From Bacteroidota bacterium (GTDB lineage Bacteria; Bacteroidota; Bacteroidia; UBA4408): 64,000 nucleotides of DNA. How positions within the stretch are numbered: the stretch's first letter is position 1; each line of letters starts with the position of its first letter. The notes below the pieces were generated by a model. It worked only from the letters and a program-made list of their open reading frames with translations. It did not search any database and was not told the origin of the DNA. Position numbers and translations under genes: made by a program. Positions 1 through 8,541 of the stretch are shown here, piece after piece. The stretch is taken from contig JADKCP010000007.1 in NCBI GenBank assembly GCA_016718805.1, positions 1-64,000 on the forward strand, written 5' to 3'.

Positions 1-59
1 ACCAGACTGATAATTCCTGAAATTACCAGGCTAGTTTTAGTAATTGATTTTAGTTTCAT
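1..59 (-). CDS. 5' end of an unidentified exported or membrane protein (partial)
   Basis: An ATG at 59-57 on the minus strand opens a frame that runs off the window edge. Only about 19 residues are visible, beginning MKLKSITKTSLVISGIISLV. A short basic start followed by a hydrophobic stretch looks like a signal peptide or first membrane segment. The gene lies 25 bp downstream of batE on the same strand and could be the next gene of the Bat operon. Too little sequence remains to name a family. Confidence 0.5.
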   Translation of the reverse strand, partial: MKLKSITKTSLVISGIISL

Positions 60-84
60 ATTATAACGTGTTAAGGTTTAGTGT

Positions 85-837
85 TTAAATTATTTTTACA
101 GCACTTTCTTTCATCCAACCTTCGTTGCCGTTATAAAGTCGAATTCGGAACCAGGAATTATCCTTTTCAATGATGTTAACTTTAGTACCCTCGTGAATGA
201 TAAATAAATCTTTGGAATTTTCGCTAGGTGCACTTTTAATAGTGGCGCTTGAATTAAACAATATTGCCTCACTTTCGGCATGTTGCTGACTATAATTCGT
301 TTTCGCCAACAAATAAAAAGTAGTCGCAATTAAAACAGCAAGACAAAAACTTCCAAAAAACACTTGTTTACTTAGCGTTGAACTGCTTATTCTAAAAACT
401 ACCAGCAAGCTAAATGCAATAAATAAAGCAACAATACAGGCTATTCCCCAATCGTCGGCCGAATGAGAATGTACAAAATTATCCCACCACGATTTAAAAA
501 TTAATTGCTCTTTGGTTTCAGTTTTATCAATTGTTTTTAGATTGGCCAATTTTAGATTTGCAAGTATGTCTTCATCAGCTGGTGCTAATTTTTTTGCTTT
601 TTCATAGTACAAAATCGCACTGGCAATACTATCCGTTTTAAAATAGGCATTGGCTAAATTAAAGTACAACTCACTCGATTGATAGCCTTCATTTATTAAT
701 TGACGGTAAGAAGTTATTGCGGAAGAGTAGTTGTTTTTTAAATAGGCATCGTTGCCAATTTTAAACACATCGTTTTCTCCAGCTTTTATAGTAAAAGCAC
801 TCAATAGAATAAAGCTTAGAACAAGTATATTTTTCAT
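85..837 (-). CDS. batE: BatE: TPR and SH3-domain protein of the aerotolerance operon
   Basis: This 250-residue protein has an N-terminal signal peptide ending near residue 19. TPR-like helices follow at about 25-100 (SELYFNLANAYFKTD, AILYYEKAKKLAP), then two membrane segments at about 132-178, and a C-terminal bacterial SH3 domain at about 190-248 (GTKVNIIEKDNSWFRIRL, GNEGWMKESAV). That is the usual BatE architecture in Bacteroidota. It probably acts at the inner membrane/periplasm as a scaffold; its exact biochemical role is not established. The ATG overlaps the batD stop as ATGA, indicating translational coupling. It is the last gene of the moxR-bat cluster. Confidence 0.87.
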   Translation of the reverse strand: MKNILVLSFILLSAFTIKAGENDVFKIGNDAYLKNNYSSAITSYRQLINEGYQSSELYFNLANAYFKTDSIASAILYYEKAKKLAPADEDILANLKLANLKTIDKTETKEQLIFKSWWDNFVHSHSADDWGIACIVALFIAFSLLVVFRISSSTLSKQVFFGSFCLAVLIATTFYLLAKTNYSQQHAESEAILFNSSATIKSAPSENSKDLFIIHEGTKVNIIEKDNSWFRIRLYNGNEGWMKESAVKII

Positions 838-2636
838 TTTAACTCCTCCTCTATTTTACTAATGGTAGATACAGTATCGGCATAATCGGTTTGCATGGCA
901 CTGGTTGATTTAACCGGAGCAAATCGAGCAAACTCACTTTTGTTTAACGTAAGTATCAAGAAATTTATTGCCTCTTGATTGGTTCCCTTAGCCAACAATA
1001 CTTCCGAAATTTTTTCTTTGGTTAATTCTACTGCCGATAAATTAAGCTTATCACTCAAATAGCCATTAATCGACTTAAATAATTCGTTATAAAAGGCGTC
1101 GTAATTATTTTGTTGCAAGTAGTTATTAGCTAAAGCCAAACGTTTACGTGCTATTTGCGTAGCTTTTTTACTCTTACGACTTACCGTATCGTTCAAGCTA
1201 TTGGTGTATTTTTTAAAGAACAACAAAAAGGCTACAAACAACAACACAGGCAATAAAAGTAGCATATAAAATTTGGCTGAGCCAAAAAAATCATTTCCTG
1301 TTTTCTGTAAATTAGTTTTGGTTTTAATGTACCGAATATCGTTGCCCAAAATCTTTACATCCTCTTTTGCAGTAATAACAGTAGTTCCAGATTCGGTCTC
1401 GTTAGCAGCACCCCTTTCTACATCGAGTGTAAAATCAGGTGAGTTTAATGTTACATAGCTCTTTTTAGAGATATCAAAATAAGAAAAACTAATGGGAGGT
1501 AATTCGTATTTACCTGAGTGACGAGGAATTAACAAATAATCGAAGGTACGGCTACCTGATACTCCGGCTGTTGTTGTAGAAATTTTATCGCTAATTTTTG
1601 CATCGTATCCCTCAATTTCAGGGGGTAATTTTAACTTAAAGGGATCAATTAATTTTAAATTTCCTTTTCCTGAAAGTGTGATGTATAAATTGGTAGCATC
1701 ATTGGTTTTTAAAGTTTTGTTGGTATTACTTAATCGACACTCCATACCGAAATCACCAACAGCTCCATTAAAATCAACAGGTTTTCCTGCCGTGGGCAAT
1801 GGCATCACCTCAATTTTCAGTGGTTTATTTTTTACTGTTGTGCGTAAGTCTTGATAGACTCCACCAAAAAATTGGTCAAAAAAACTGTTGCTCCTACTTC
1901 GCTGTTGCACCCGTTTTACCACATCCATCACCATTTCTGTAATTTCCAATGAGCCGGCACGCTGTGGCATTATTACAGTTTTCTTAATTTCAGCTGCTTG
2001 GTACTGAACCCCATCAAATACTTCCGGTCGAAGTGTTGCTTGCTGATTGGGTGAAACAATATCTTCACTCCAAAAACCATTAAATACCGGAGCTTTAGTT
2101 AAGGCATTTTGAACGATACTAACCTTGGTATAAATTTTAAAAGTTACCACTAATTGTTCTCCCACATATACCTTACTTTTATCAACAAAGGCTCGCAAAA
2201 ATAAATCCGAGTTATCGTCTCCATCCATTGACTGTTGACCATTTCGCGAGTTCTGAGCAGCGGGATTTTTCACAACTTCAATTACCAGCGATTTTGAATT
2301 TACTTGTTTCCCGTTTGAACTGATGGCTGCCGGTCCGATGGTAAATTTACCTTCTCTTTGTGCCGCAATTATGTATGAAAGAGAAATGGATTGCGACATG
2401 TTTCCATTAATAATTTCCATACTCGATGACTGATTAGGTCCTGAAAGCACAACAAAATCGCGCATGTCGGGAGCTCTAAAATTGGAGCCGGCGCCTTTTA
2501 AGGTATAGGTAATTTGAAATTGCTCACCAACACCCACCTGGTTTCTACTAGTGGAAGCAACCAAGGTAGCATCCTGCGCCCAGCTAAAATGGCTTGCGAA
2601 TACCAGCAATAAAATGCCTATTAGTTTTTGTTTCAT
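834..2636 (-). CDS. batD: BatD: large periplasmic membrane-anchored Bat protein
   Basis: The product is about 600 residues from the ATG at 2636. I prefer this to the TTG seven codons upstream because it gives a clean signal peptide (MKQKLIGILLLVFASHFSWAQ) and starts just after the batC stop. The periplasmic part contains the repeated Ig-like BatD modules (QVGVGEQFQITYTLKG near the start; KVYVGEQLVVTFKIYTK in the second module). A membrane segment lies at about 455-475 (MLLLLPVLLFVAFLLFF). A helical cytoplasmic tail of about 130 residues follows. BatD is thought to work with the VWA proteins BatA and BatB in envelope stress and oxygen tolerance. Its stop overlaps the batE start by four bases. 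Confidence 0.9.
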   Translation of the reverse strand: MKQKLIGILLLVFASHFSWAQDATLVASTSRNQVGVGEQFQITYTLKGAGSNFRAPDMRDFVVLSGPNQSSSMEIINGNMSQSISLSYIIAAQREGKFTIGPAAISSNGKQVNSKSLVIEVVKNPAAQNSRNGQQSMDGDDNSDLFLRAFVDKSKVYVGEQLVVTFKIYTKVSIVQNALTKAPVFNGFWSEDIVSPNQQATLRPEVFDGVQYQAAEIKKTVIMPQRAGSLEITEMVMDVVKRVQQRSRSNSFFDQFFGGVYQDLRTTVKNKPLKIEVMPLPTAGKPVDFNGAVGDFGMECRLSNTNKTLKTNDATNLYITLSGKGNLKLIDPFKLKLPPEIEGYDAKISDKISTTTAGVSGSRTFDYLLIPRHSGKYELPPISFSYFDISKKSYVTLNSPDFTLDVERGAANETESGTTVITAKEDVKILGNDIRYIKTKTNLQKTGNDFFGSAKFYMLLLLPVLLFVAFLLFFKKYTNSLNDTVSRKSKKATQIARKRLALANNYLQQNNYDAFYNELFKSINGYLSDKLNLSAVELTKEKISEVLLAKGTNQEAINFLILTLNKSEFARFAPVKSTSAMQTDYADTVSTISKIEEELK

Positions 2637-2640
2637 TTGC

Positions 2641-3369
2641 TTACCAGTCTTTTTCAATTTGAACTTTAACTCCCACAGCTTTCTTTTTCTTTAATTTATC
2701 TTGAACATCTTTCTCCTGATTATTCATAGCTTCAAGCAAACGTTTAGCATCTTCCTTGTTCATTTTCTGTGGTTGATTGTTCGCTTGCTGTTCTTGCTTA
2801 TCCTTTTCCTCCTTATTTTGTTGTTGTTCTTTTTTATCGTTTGATTTTTGGTCCTTATTGTCCTGATTTTGTTGGTCTTTATTACCTTCTGAATTTTTAT
2901 TGTCCTTGCCCTTACCGTTTTTATCTTGATTTTTTTGTTGCTCCATTTTCTTCTTGGCATAGGCTAGGTTATAGCGCGTATCTTCATCTTTGGGATTTAA
3001 TTTTAATGCTTGTTGATAGGCCTTTACACAGTCTTCGTACTTTTTATTTTCGAGTAATGAATTTCCAAGATTGTGATAGGATTGTGCGAGTTTCGGTTTG
3101 TCTTTTACTTTATGAGTCAGCGATTCGAAGACCTGTGCAGCTTCTTCATATTTCTTTTGCTTGTACAATGCATCTCCTTTATTAAACAAGCCCTCAAATG
3201 ATTCTTTATTTTTTTCGACCGATTTAGAATAGCTTTTTTCGGCAGCGCTAAAATTATGCTTCTTGTAATATTCGTTTCCTTCTCGAATGTACTTATTTTC
3301 AGTTTGAGCAAACGCTGAAACAATACAACTAACTAGGAGGCTAAAAATAATATTTACTTGTAGGTTCAT
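2641..3369 (-). CDS. batC: BatC: TPR protein with a Lys/Gln-rich low-complexity tail
   Basis: This 242-residue protein starts with a signal peptide (about 1-21). Three or four TPRs follow at about 25-140 (GNEYYKKHNFSAAEKSYSKS, SYHNLGNSLLENKKYEDCVK, ALKLNPKDEDTRYNLAYAKK). A tail of roughly 70 residues is almost entirely K, Q, N, D and E, and a conserved C-terminal segment (NKEDAKRLLEAMNNQEKDVQ) follows it. The combination is characteristic of BatC. TPRs imply a protein-interaction role among the Bat proteins. It lies 2 bp after batB and 4 bp before batD. The A-rich tail coding sequence produces long false reading frames on both strands. Confidence 0.88.
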   Translation of the reverse strand: MNLQVNIIFSLLVSCIVSAFAQTENKYIREGNEYYKKHNFSAAEKSYSKSVEKNKESFEGLFNKGDALYKQKKYEEAAQVFESLTHKVKDKPKLAQSYHNLGNSLLENKKYEDCVKAYQQALKLNPKDEDTRYNLAYAKKKMEQQKNQDKNGKGKDNKNSEGNKDQQNQDNKDQKSNDKKEQQQNKEEKDKQEQQANNQPQKMNKEDAKRLLEAMNNQEKDVQDKLKKKKAVGVKVQIEKDW

Positions 3370-3371
3370 TT

Positions 3372-4433
3372 TTACACGGTTCGATTAGGAGTTGTGTTTT
3401 TATTTTTCCCGAACAAATCGAGTTTAATCCACCATTTACTTATAGTTTCGGAAAGCAGCAATTCGAAGCAGAAAAATAGGAGTGCCAAAAAGATGAAAAC
3501 CTGAAAATGATCATCGTAATCGGTATAAACTTTACTACCAAATTCATGCTTTTGCATTTTATTTATCTGATCAAAAATAACGCTCAATCCAGCTTGCGAA
3601 TTGCTTGCACGAACATACATACCATGTCCTGTAGCAGCAATTTGTTGCAGGTTCGATTCATTTAAGCGAGTTATTACAGTAGTACCACTATTGTCTTTTC
3701 TGAATCCGGTTTGATGTCCGTTTTGAAAAATAGGAATTGGCGCACCTTCTTCCGATCCCATGCCTATTGTGTGTACTGCAATTCCTTTTTCGGCGGCAGC
3801 CTCTGCAGCTTTTACAGCATCGTCTTCATGATTCTCACCATCGGTAATCACAATAATTGCTTTGCTATTTCCACTTTTAGGATCAAATGAGTTTACGGCT
3901 AAATCAATAGCAGTTCCAATGGCGGTTCCCTGTGTTGAAATCATATCGGTTGAAATATGATCGAGAAAAAGTTTTGCAGCAGCATAATCGGTTGTTACCG
4001 GTAGTTGCACGTAGGCTTGTCCTGCAAAAATTATCACACCAATTCTGTCATCGTGTAGGTTTTCGATTAACCGAGCAATGGAGAGTTTTGCCTTTTCTAA
4101 GCGATTGGGGCTTAGGTCTTCGGCTGTCATACTATTACTTACATCTAACGCAATAATTAAATCAACACCTTCTCGTTTTATTTCTTCTAGTTTAGAGCCA
4201 CTTTGCGGATTTGCTATTCCAATAATTAAAAAGAAAAAGCCAATACAAAGCAAGGCTATTTTAAGCGCTGCTTTTGAATTCGAACGATCGGGAATTAGCG
4301 CAGCAATGAGCTTTTCATCAGCAAGACGTGCCAATGCCCGCTTACGAATACTCTTCATCGCAATAGCAATGAGCACTATTGCTGGAATAAGCAGCAGTCC
4401 ATACAAAAAATGAATATTTTCAAATCGAAACAC
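3372..4433 (-). CDS. batB: BatB: membrane-anchored von Willebrand factor A protein
   Basis: A 353-residue protein with two N-terminal membrane segments (about 10-28 and 58-78). A VWA domain follows at about 90-285, with an intact MIDAS motif (LDVSNSMTAEDL, then TDGENHEDDAV), and there is a C-terminal membrane segment at about 308-330. The start is GTG, giving MFRFENIHFLYGLL, the usual Bat N-terminus. The intact MIDAS predicts metal-dependent ligand binding on the periplasmic side. It is paired with batA 13 bp upstream, and the two are probably ancient duplicates. In the family, BatA and BatB form a complex whose assembly or activity is controlled by a MoxR ATPase. Confidence 0.92.
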   Translation of the reverse strand: MFRFENIHFLYGLLLIPAIVLIAIAMKSIRKRALARLADEKLIAALIPDRSNSKAALKIALLCIGFFFLIIGIANPQSGSKLEEIKREGVDLIIALDVSNSMTAEDLSPNRLEKAKLSIARLIENLHDDRIGVIIFAGQAYVQLPVTTDYAAAKLFLDHISTDMISTQGTAIGTAIDLAVNSFDPKSGNSKAIIVITDGENHEDDAVKAAEAAAEKGIAVHTIGMGSEEGAPIPIFQNGHQTGFRKDNSGTTVITRLNESNLQQIAATGHGMYVRASNSQAGLSVIFDQINKMQKHEFGSKVYTDYDDHFQVFIFLALLFFCFELLLSETISKWWIKLDLFGKNKNTTPNRTV

Positions 4434-4446
4434 GATTGCTTAATAA

Positions 4447-5445
4447 TTAAGTTAAACTTCTGAAAACTGTATTTTTTAATCCAAATTCAATCACCAGTAA
4501 TAGCAATGCCAATAGCGCAAGTGGAAGAAATAATTCAGACTTTTTTGTATAATTCTTTTCTTCAATTATGGTTTTTTCAAGCTTGTCGATTTCTGCATAA
4601 ATTTGTTTGAGCTTCTCATTGTTAGTAGCTCTAAAATATTTTCCACCGGTAAGTGAAGCGATTTTTTTCAACACCGGTTCATCGATATCACATTTTACAT
4701 AATCGTAAGCATATTGTCCGTTCGGATAAATAGCTACCGGAGAATAGGCCATGCCCTTGGTTCCAACACCAATGGTATACACTCTTATTCCAAATGGTTG
4801 CGCCAACTCACCTGCTAATTCGGGTGAAACCGAACCGGAATTATTTACACCATCGGTTAATAAAATAATCACCTTGCTTTTTGCTTTGCTATTCTGTATT
4901 CGGTTAACTGCAGTGGCTAGTCCCATTCCAATGGCTGTACCATCTTGAATCATTCCGGTTTTAACGCCTGTAAACAAATTCTTTAAAACAGAATGGTCTG
5001 TAGTTAGTGGACATTGAGTAAAGCTTTCGCCACTAAAAATAACGAGTCCAATACGATCGTCAGGACGGCTATCAATAAATTCCATGGCAATTTCTTTGGA
5101 TGCATCCAAACGATTGGGTTTAAAATCTTGCGCCAACATACTCGCTGAGATATCAAGGGCTAGGACTATATCAATTCCTTCAGTTTTTAAATCCTGCCAA
5201 CTTTTCTTTGATTGAGGACGTGTTAAAGCCAGTATTAAAGCTGCAAGAGCCAACATTCGCAAAACAAACAAACTGTGGCGTAAATAAACTTTTAGTGAAG
5301 TTTTACTTCCGGCAAAACCGTTAAAATTTGATATACGTAACGATGCCTTGCGTGAATTGTGTCGAAAAAAATACCATACAACAAATGCCGGAATCAACAA
5401 TAATGCGTAAAAGAAACCCGGATTGGCAAATGCTACTCCATTCAT
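4447..5445 (-). CDS. batA: BatA: membrane-anchored von Willebrand factor A protein
   Basis: This 332-residue protein has membrane helices at about 8-27 and 55-76, a VWA domain at about 88-290 and a final helix at about 305-325. The MIDAS residues are present (LALDISASMLAQDF, LLTDGVNNSGSV), as is the conserved RPDDRIGLVIFSGESF strand. The ATG overlaps the stop codon of the preceding BatD-like gene as ATGA, so the two are translationally coupled. It resembles BatB in length and topology. Assignment as BatA rather than BatB rests on its operon order, being the first of the two VWA genes. Confidence 0.92.
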   Translation of the reverse strand: MNGVAFANPGFFYALLLIPAFVVWYFFRHNSRKASLRISNFNGFAGSKTSLKVYLRHSLFVLRMLALAALILALTRPQSKKSWQDLKTEGIDIVLALDISASMLAQDFKPNRLDASKEIAMEFIDSRPDDRIGLVIFSGESFTQCPLTTDHSVLKNLFTGVKTGMIQDGTAIGMGLATAVNRIQNSKAKSKVIILLTDGVNNSGSVSPELAGELAQPFGIRVYTIGVGTKGMAYSPVAIYPNGQYAYDYVKCDIDEPVLKKIASLTGGKYFRATNNEKLKQIYAEIDKLEKTIIEEKNYTKKSELFLPLALLALLLLVIEFGLKNTVFRSLT

Positions 5446-6413
5446 TGTTTATCCTCCTTCCCTTCTATTTCGGTGAAAGTTGATGCGGTTGTTTTCACAA
5501 ACAAAATTGCATCCTCCATACTTTGTTCGTTTTCGGATGGCAATGGTTGTTCTTTAGCAAACTTCACCATATCTGAAAGCGAAAGCAATTGACGTAATTT
5601 AAATCGTAATCCATCTTCAATATGAATTCTTCTCATACTGCGCATGGTTTCATCGGTAGTTTGTTCCATTGCTGCAATCTGAAAACGATTTTCAATGTAA
5701 CTGCGAACTATATCACTTAAGCGAATCTGATAGATTTTATATTTTCCTTCTTGCCACAACTTTTCATTTTTTAATTGTTCAAGCTGTTCCAGGGCAATCA
5801 CATGTGGAGGAATAAGCACTTTTTGTTCTACTACAACTTGTGGTTTTACTTTTCGTTTCTTCAAAAAATAGAATAGCAGGAGCAAAATAAGTATGGCAAC
5901 AGCACCACCAATAAGGTAAGGAATAAGTTCACGATAATTCCAAGGAACTTCCTTGGGCCCTTTAATATCACGAATAGCTTTTGTGGTGTCAACTGCTACA
6001 GTTTGAATTTGAATAAGTAAAGCTTCTGTGTAAACGGGATTAGTTGAATCACTATCCACGGTAAAAATGAAGGGAGCAATAGCAAAATATCCTGAATCGA
6101 AAGAGGTAATCACTAATTTTTTTGTGTAGCGCACTCGTTGTTTATCGCTTGAAAGACTGGTATCGATTTTACTTTGAGCTACTACTTCTATATGTGCATT
6201 TATGGTATCGTTGATTGATGGAAACTCAACTTTACTTTGAACCGGTGTTTCGATACTCAATACCAAATTGGTTTGATCTCCAATTTTTAGTTTTACTGAA
6301 TCGAGTGTTGCACTAGCTATATTTTTTTGAGCCGATGCCTCATAAAATAAAAACATACTCAGAAAAAATCCAAGCAGAAAGGATGAAATATTAGAGGTTA
6401 CTGTTCTATTCAT
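5442..6413 (-). CDS. BatD-like periplasmic membrane protein of the Bat operon
   Basis: This 323-residue protein has a signal peptide or anchor at about 10-28 and an Ig-like beta-rich periplasmic region at about 30-145. A membrane helix lies at about 168-188 (LIGGAVAILILLLLFYFL). A helical cytoplasmic region of about 130 residues contains YKIYQIRLSDIVRSYIENRF and MVKFAKEQPLPSENEQSMED. The C-terminal part resembles the tail of BatD, so it may be a second, shorter BatD-like subunit; such genes are common between DUF58 and batA in Bacteroidota. Its start overlaps the DUF58 stop by one base and its stop overlaps batA. Its molecular function is unknown. Confidence 0.75.
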   Translation of the reverse strand: MNRTVTSNISSFLLGFFLSMFLFYEASAQKNIASATLDSVKLKIGDQTNLVLSIETPVQSKVEFPSINDTINAHIEVVAQSKIDTSLSSDKQRVRYTKKLVITSFDSGYFAIAPFIFTVDSDSTNPVYTEALLIQIQTVAVDTTKAIRDIKGPKEVPWNYRELIPYLIGGAVAILILLLLFYFLKKRKVKPQVVVEQKVLIPPHVIALEQLEQLKNEKLWQEGKYKIYQIRLSDIVRSYIENRFQIAAMEQTTDETMRSMRRIHIEDGLRFKLRQLLSLSDMVKFAKEQPLPSENEQSMEDAILFVKTTASTFTEIEGKEDKQ

Positions 6414-7285
6414 TACTTTGCGCGTCGCTTAAACAAATTCATCAATGGTTTGATGTAGGGTTCACGTGTGTTAATGTGTGCTGCATCAACCCCGCTTCGG
6501 TTAAATAAATTAATCAGTTGATTTTCTCGTTTCTTACTTTGTAAGCTGTAATTATTTCTCACAGCAGCATTATTCGTATCTATCCAGCGAATTTGGCCAC
6601 TTTCAGTATCAAAAAACTTTACCAATCCCATTGGAGGAAGTACGTTTTCACGTTCATCAAAAATTCGCAGGGCAATGGTATCGTGCTTTTTGGAAGCTAT
6701 TTTCAAGGCATCTGAAAAATCTGTTTCATCAATAAAATCAGATATTACAAAAGCAGTACAGCGTTTCTTAATAACATTGGTAAAAAATTGAAGTCCGAGC
6801 GAAATATTCGTTTTAGTGTTTTGTGGAGTAAACTCAATAAGTTCACGAATAATGAGCAATATATGACCTTTACCTTTTTTGGGTGGGATGTACTTTTCGA
6901 TTTTATCGCTGAAAAATATCACACCAATCTTATCATTGTTTTGTATAGCCGAAAAAGCAATTACAGCGCATAGTTCGGTAATAAGTTCCTTTTTTAATTG
7001 TTGTTTTGTTCCAAAGTTCTCAGAAGCACTCACATCCACCAGCAGCATTACTGTCATTTCGCGCTCCTCTTCAAATACCTTAATGTATGGATGATTAAAT
7101 CGAGCTGTTACATTCCAATCGATGGTACGAATATCATCACCCGGCATGTATTCGCGCACTTCACTAAATGCCATACCTCTGCCTTTAAAGGCACTGTGGT
7201 ACTCACCCGAAAAAATCTGGTTGGACAAGCCCCTGGATTTTATCTCAATTTTTCGTACTTTTTTTAATAATTCAGCTGTATCCAT
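6413..7285 (-). CDS. DUF58 protein (VWA-like partner of MoxR)
   Basis: A soluble protein of about 290 residues containing the DUF58 signature (GRGMAFSEVREYMPGDDIRT then IDWNVTARFNHPYIKVFEEE). A VWA-like fold follows (VMLLVDVSASENFG). I place the start at the ATG at 7285 (MDTAELLKKVRKIEIKSRGL) rather than the TTG at 7306, because homologues begin here. The DxSxS motif is retained (DVSAS). DUF58 proteins are almost always encoded next to a MoxR ATPase, as here, and probably link the ATPase to its VWA clients. It belongs to the same transcription unit as batA-E. Confidence 0.9.
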   Translation of the reverse strand: MDTAELLKKVRKIEIKSRGLSNQIFSGEYHSAFKGRGMAFSEVREYMPGDDIRTIDWNVTARFNHPYIKVFEEEREMTVMLLVDVSASENFGTKQQLKKELITELCAVIAFSAIQNNDKIGVIFFSDKIEKYIPPKKGKGHILLIIRELIEFTPQNTKTNISLGLQFFTNVIKKRCTAFVISDFIDETDFSDALKIASKKHDTIALRIFDERENVLPPMGLVKFFDTESGQIRWIDTNNAAVRNNYSLQSKKRENQLINLFNRSGVDAAHINTREPYIKPLMNLFKRRAK

Positions 7286-7369
7286 TCTATTATTCCCAAA
7301 CGACAATTCAATTTATTGCAACAAAATTGTGCATTTATAAAGGTGTAAGGTGGCGTATAAGGTCAGTTA

Positions 7370-8368
7370 TTAAGGAACTTCTACGGTATTTAAAATTTCA
7401 TTAATAATGTGTTCACTGCTGATGTTTTCAGCTTCAGCCTCATAAGTTAAGCCAATACGATGACGCATAACATCGTTGCATACTGCACGCACATCTTCAG
7501 GAATAACATATCCACGGCGTTTTATAAAAGCGTAGGCTTTTGATGCAAGCGCTAAATTTATACTTGCACGAGGGGAAGCACCATACGAAATTAAAGGTGC
7601 AAATTTTTCCAACCTACTATCCTTAGGGAATCGGGTTGCGAAAACGATATCTACTATGTACTGTTCAATTTTTTCGTCCATGTAAACTTCCTTAACAATT
7701 TTTCGAGCACGGATGATATCATCGGTTTTTAAAATTGAATTCACAGAAGGATACTGGCTCAACACATTTTGACGTACAATTTTTTTCTCGTCTTCTTTTG
7801 ATGGATATCCAATTACAATTTTTAACATGAAACGATCGAGTTGCGCTTCAGGTAAAGGATATGTTCCCTCTTGTTCAATGGGATTTTGAGTAGCCAAAAC
7901 CAAAAAAGGTTCAGGTAATTTAAAAGTTTGATCGCCAATAGTAACTTGACGTTCTTGCATGGCTTCGAGCAAAGCACTTTGCACTTTTGCCGGAGCACGA
8001 TTAATTTCATCGGCCAAAATAAAGTTCGAAAAAACAGGACCTTTTCGTACTGAGAATTCTTCCTTCTTTTGATTATAAATCATGGTACCGATTAAGTCGG
8101 CCGGCAACAAATCGGGAGTAAATTGAATTCGGCTAAATCCTGCTTCAATAGTACTGGCAAGCGATTTAATGGCTAATGTTTTTGCCAAGCCCGGAACACC
8201 TTCGAGTAAAATATGCCCATTCGAAAGTAATCCAATAAGCAATCGTTCAACCATGTATTTTTGACCAACAATTACTTTGTCCATTTCTAAAGTAATCATG
8301 TCAATAAATGCGCTTTCCTTTTGTATACGCTCGTTTAGCTCTTTTATGTCAATACTTGTTGTTTCCAT
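7370..8368 (-). CDS. moxR: MoxR-family AAA+ ATPase
   Basis: This 332-residue AAA+ ATPase has a Walker A (EGVPGLAKTLAIKSL), a Walker B (ILADEINRAPAKVQSALLEA), a sensor 1 region (LVLATQNPIEQEGTYPLPEA) and a sensor 2 region (YGASPRASINLALASKAYAF). All catalytic elements are intact. MoxR ATPases act as chaperone-like remodelers of VWA-domain proteins. Here the clients are presumably the DUF58 protein and BatA/BatB encoded just downstream. It is the first gene of the minus-strand operon and has its own predicted promoter about 30 bp upstream. Confidence 0.93.
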   Translation of the reverse strand: METTSIDIKELNERIQKESAFIDMITLEMDKVIVGQKYMVERLLIGLLSNGHILLEGVPGLAKTLAIKSLASTIEAGFSRIQFTPDLLPADLIGTMIYNQKKEEFSVRKGPVFSNFILADEINRAPAKVQSALLEAMQERQVTIGDQTFKLPEPFLVLATQNPIEQEGTYPLPEAQLDRFMLKIVIGYPSKEDEKKIVRQNVLSQYPSVNSILKTDDIIRARKIVKEVYMDEKIEQYIVDIVFATRFPKDSRLEKFAPLISYGASPRASINLALASKAYAFIKRRGYVIPEDVRAVCNDVMRHRIGLTYEAEAENISSEHIINEILNTVEVP

Positions 8369-8394
8369 TTGAGTGTTTACTATTTTTAGTGTCG

Positions 8395-8402
8395 CAAATG
8401 TA
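8395..8402 (-). promoter_or_regulatory. Predicted -7 promoter element for the moxR-bat operon
   Basis: On the minus strand this reads TACATTTG, a match to the Bacteroidota -7 consensus TAnnTTTG, 26 bp upstream of the moxR ATG. I see no convincing -33 TTTG. The divergent truA gene starts about 140 bp away. Confidence 0.45.
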
Positions 8403-8541
8403 TTGTGTGCATGTATTTTGAAAAAATTCCTGCCTGTTAATAATTGTTAATCGCCTTTACAATCAAGACTTTTAAGATTTTTTGCATTCTTAAAATTAAT
8501 CTATTAAAAGCGCTATTTTTACCATCCTAATTTCATAAAAC

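Noticed and set aside
2769..3185. A long plus-strand frame opposite batC
   Set aside because: It is the antisense of batC's Lys/Gln-rich tail; the product is a Tyr/Leu/Phe-rich string with no domain, and batC is clearly the real gene.
85..8368. A MoxR-VWA counter-phage or conflict system
   Set aside because: Gene order and content match the classical Bat aerotolerance operon; no effector nuclease, protease or toxin domain is present.
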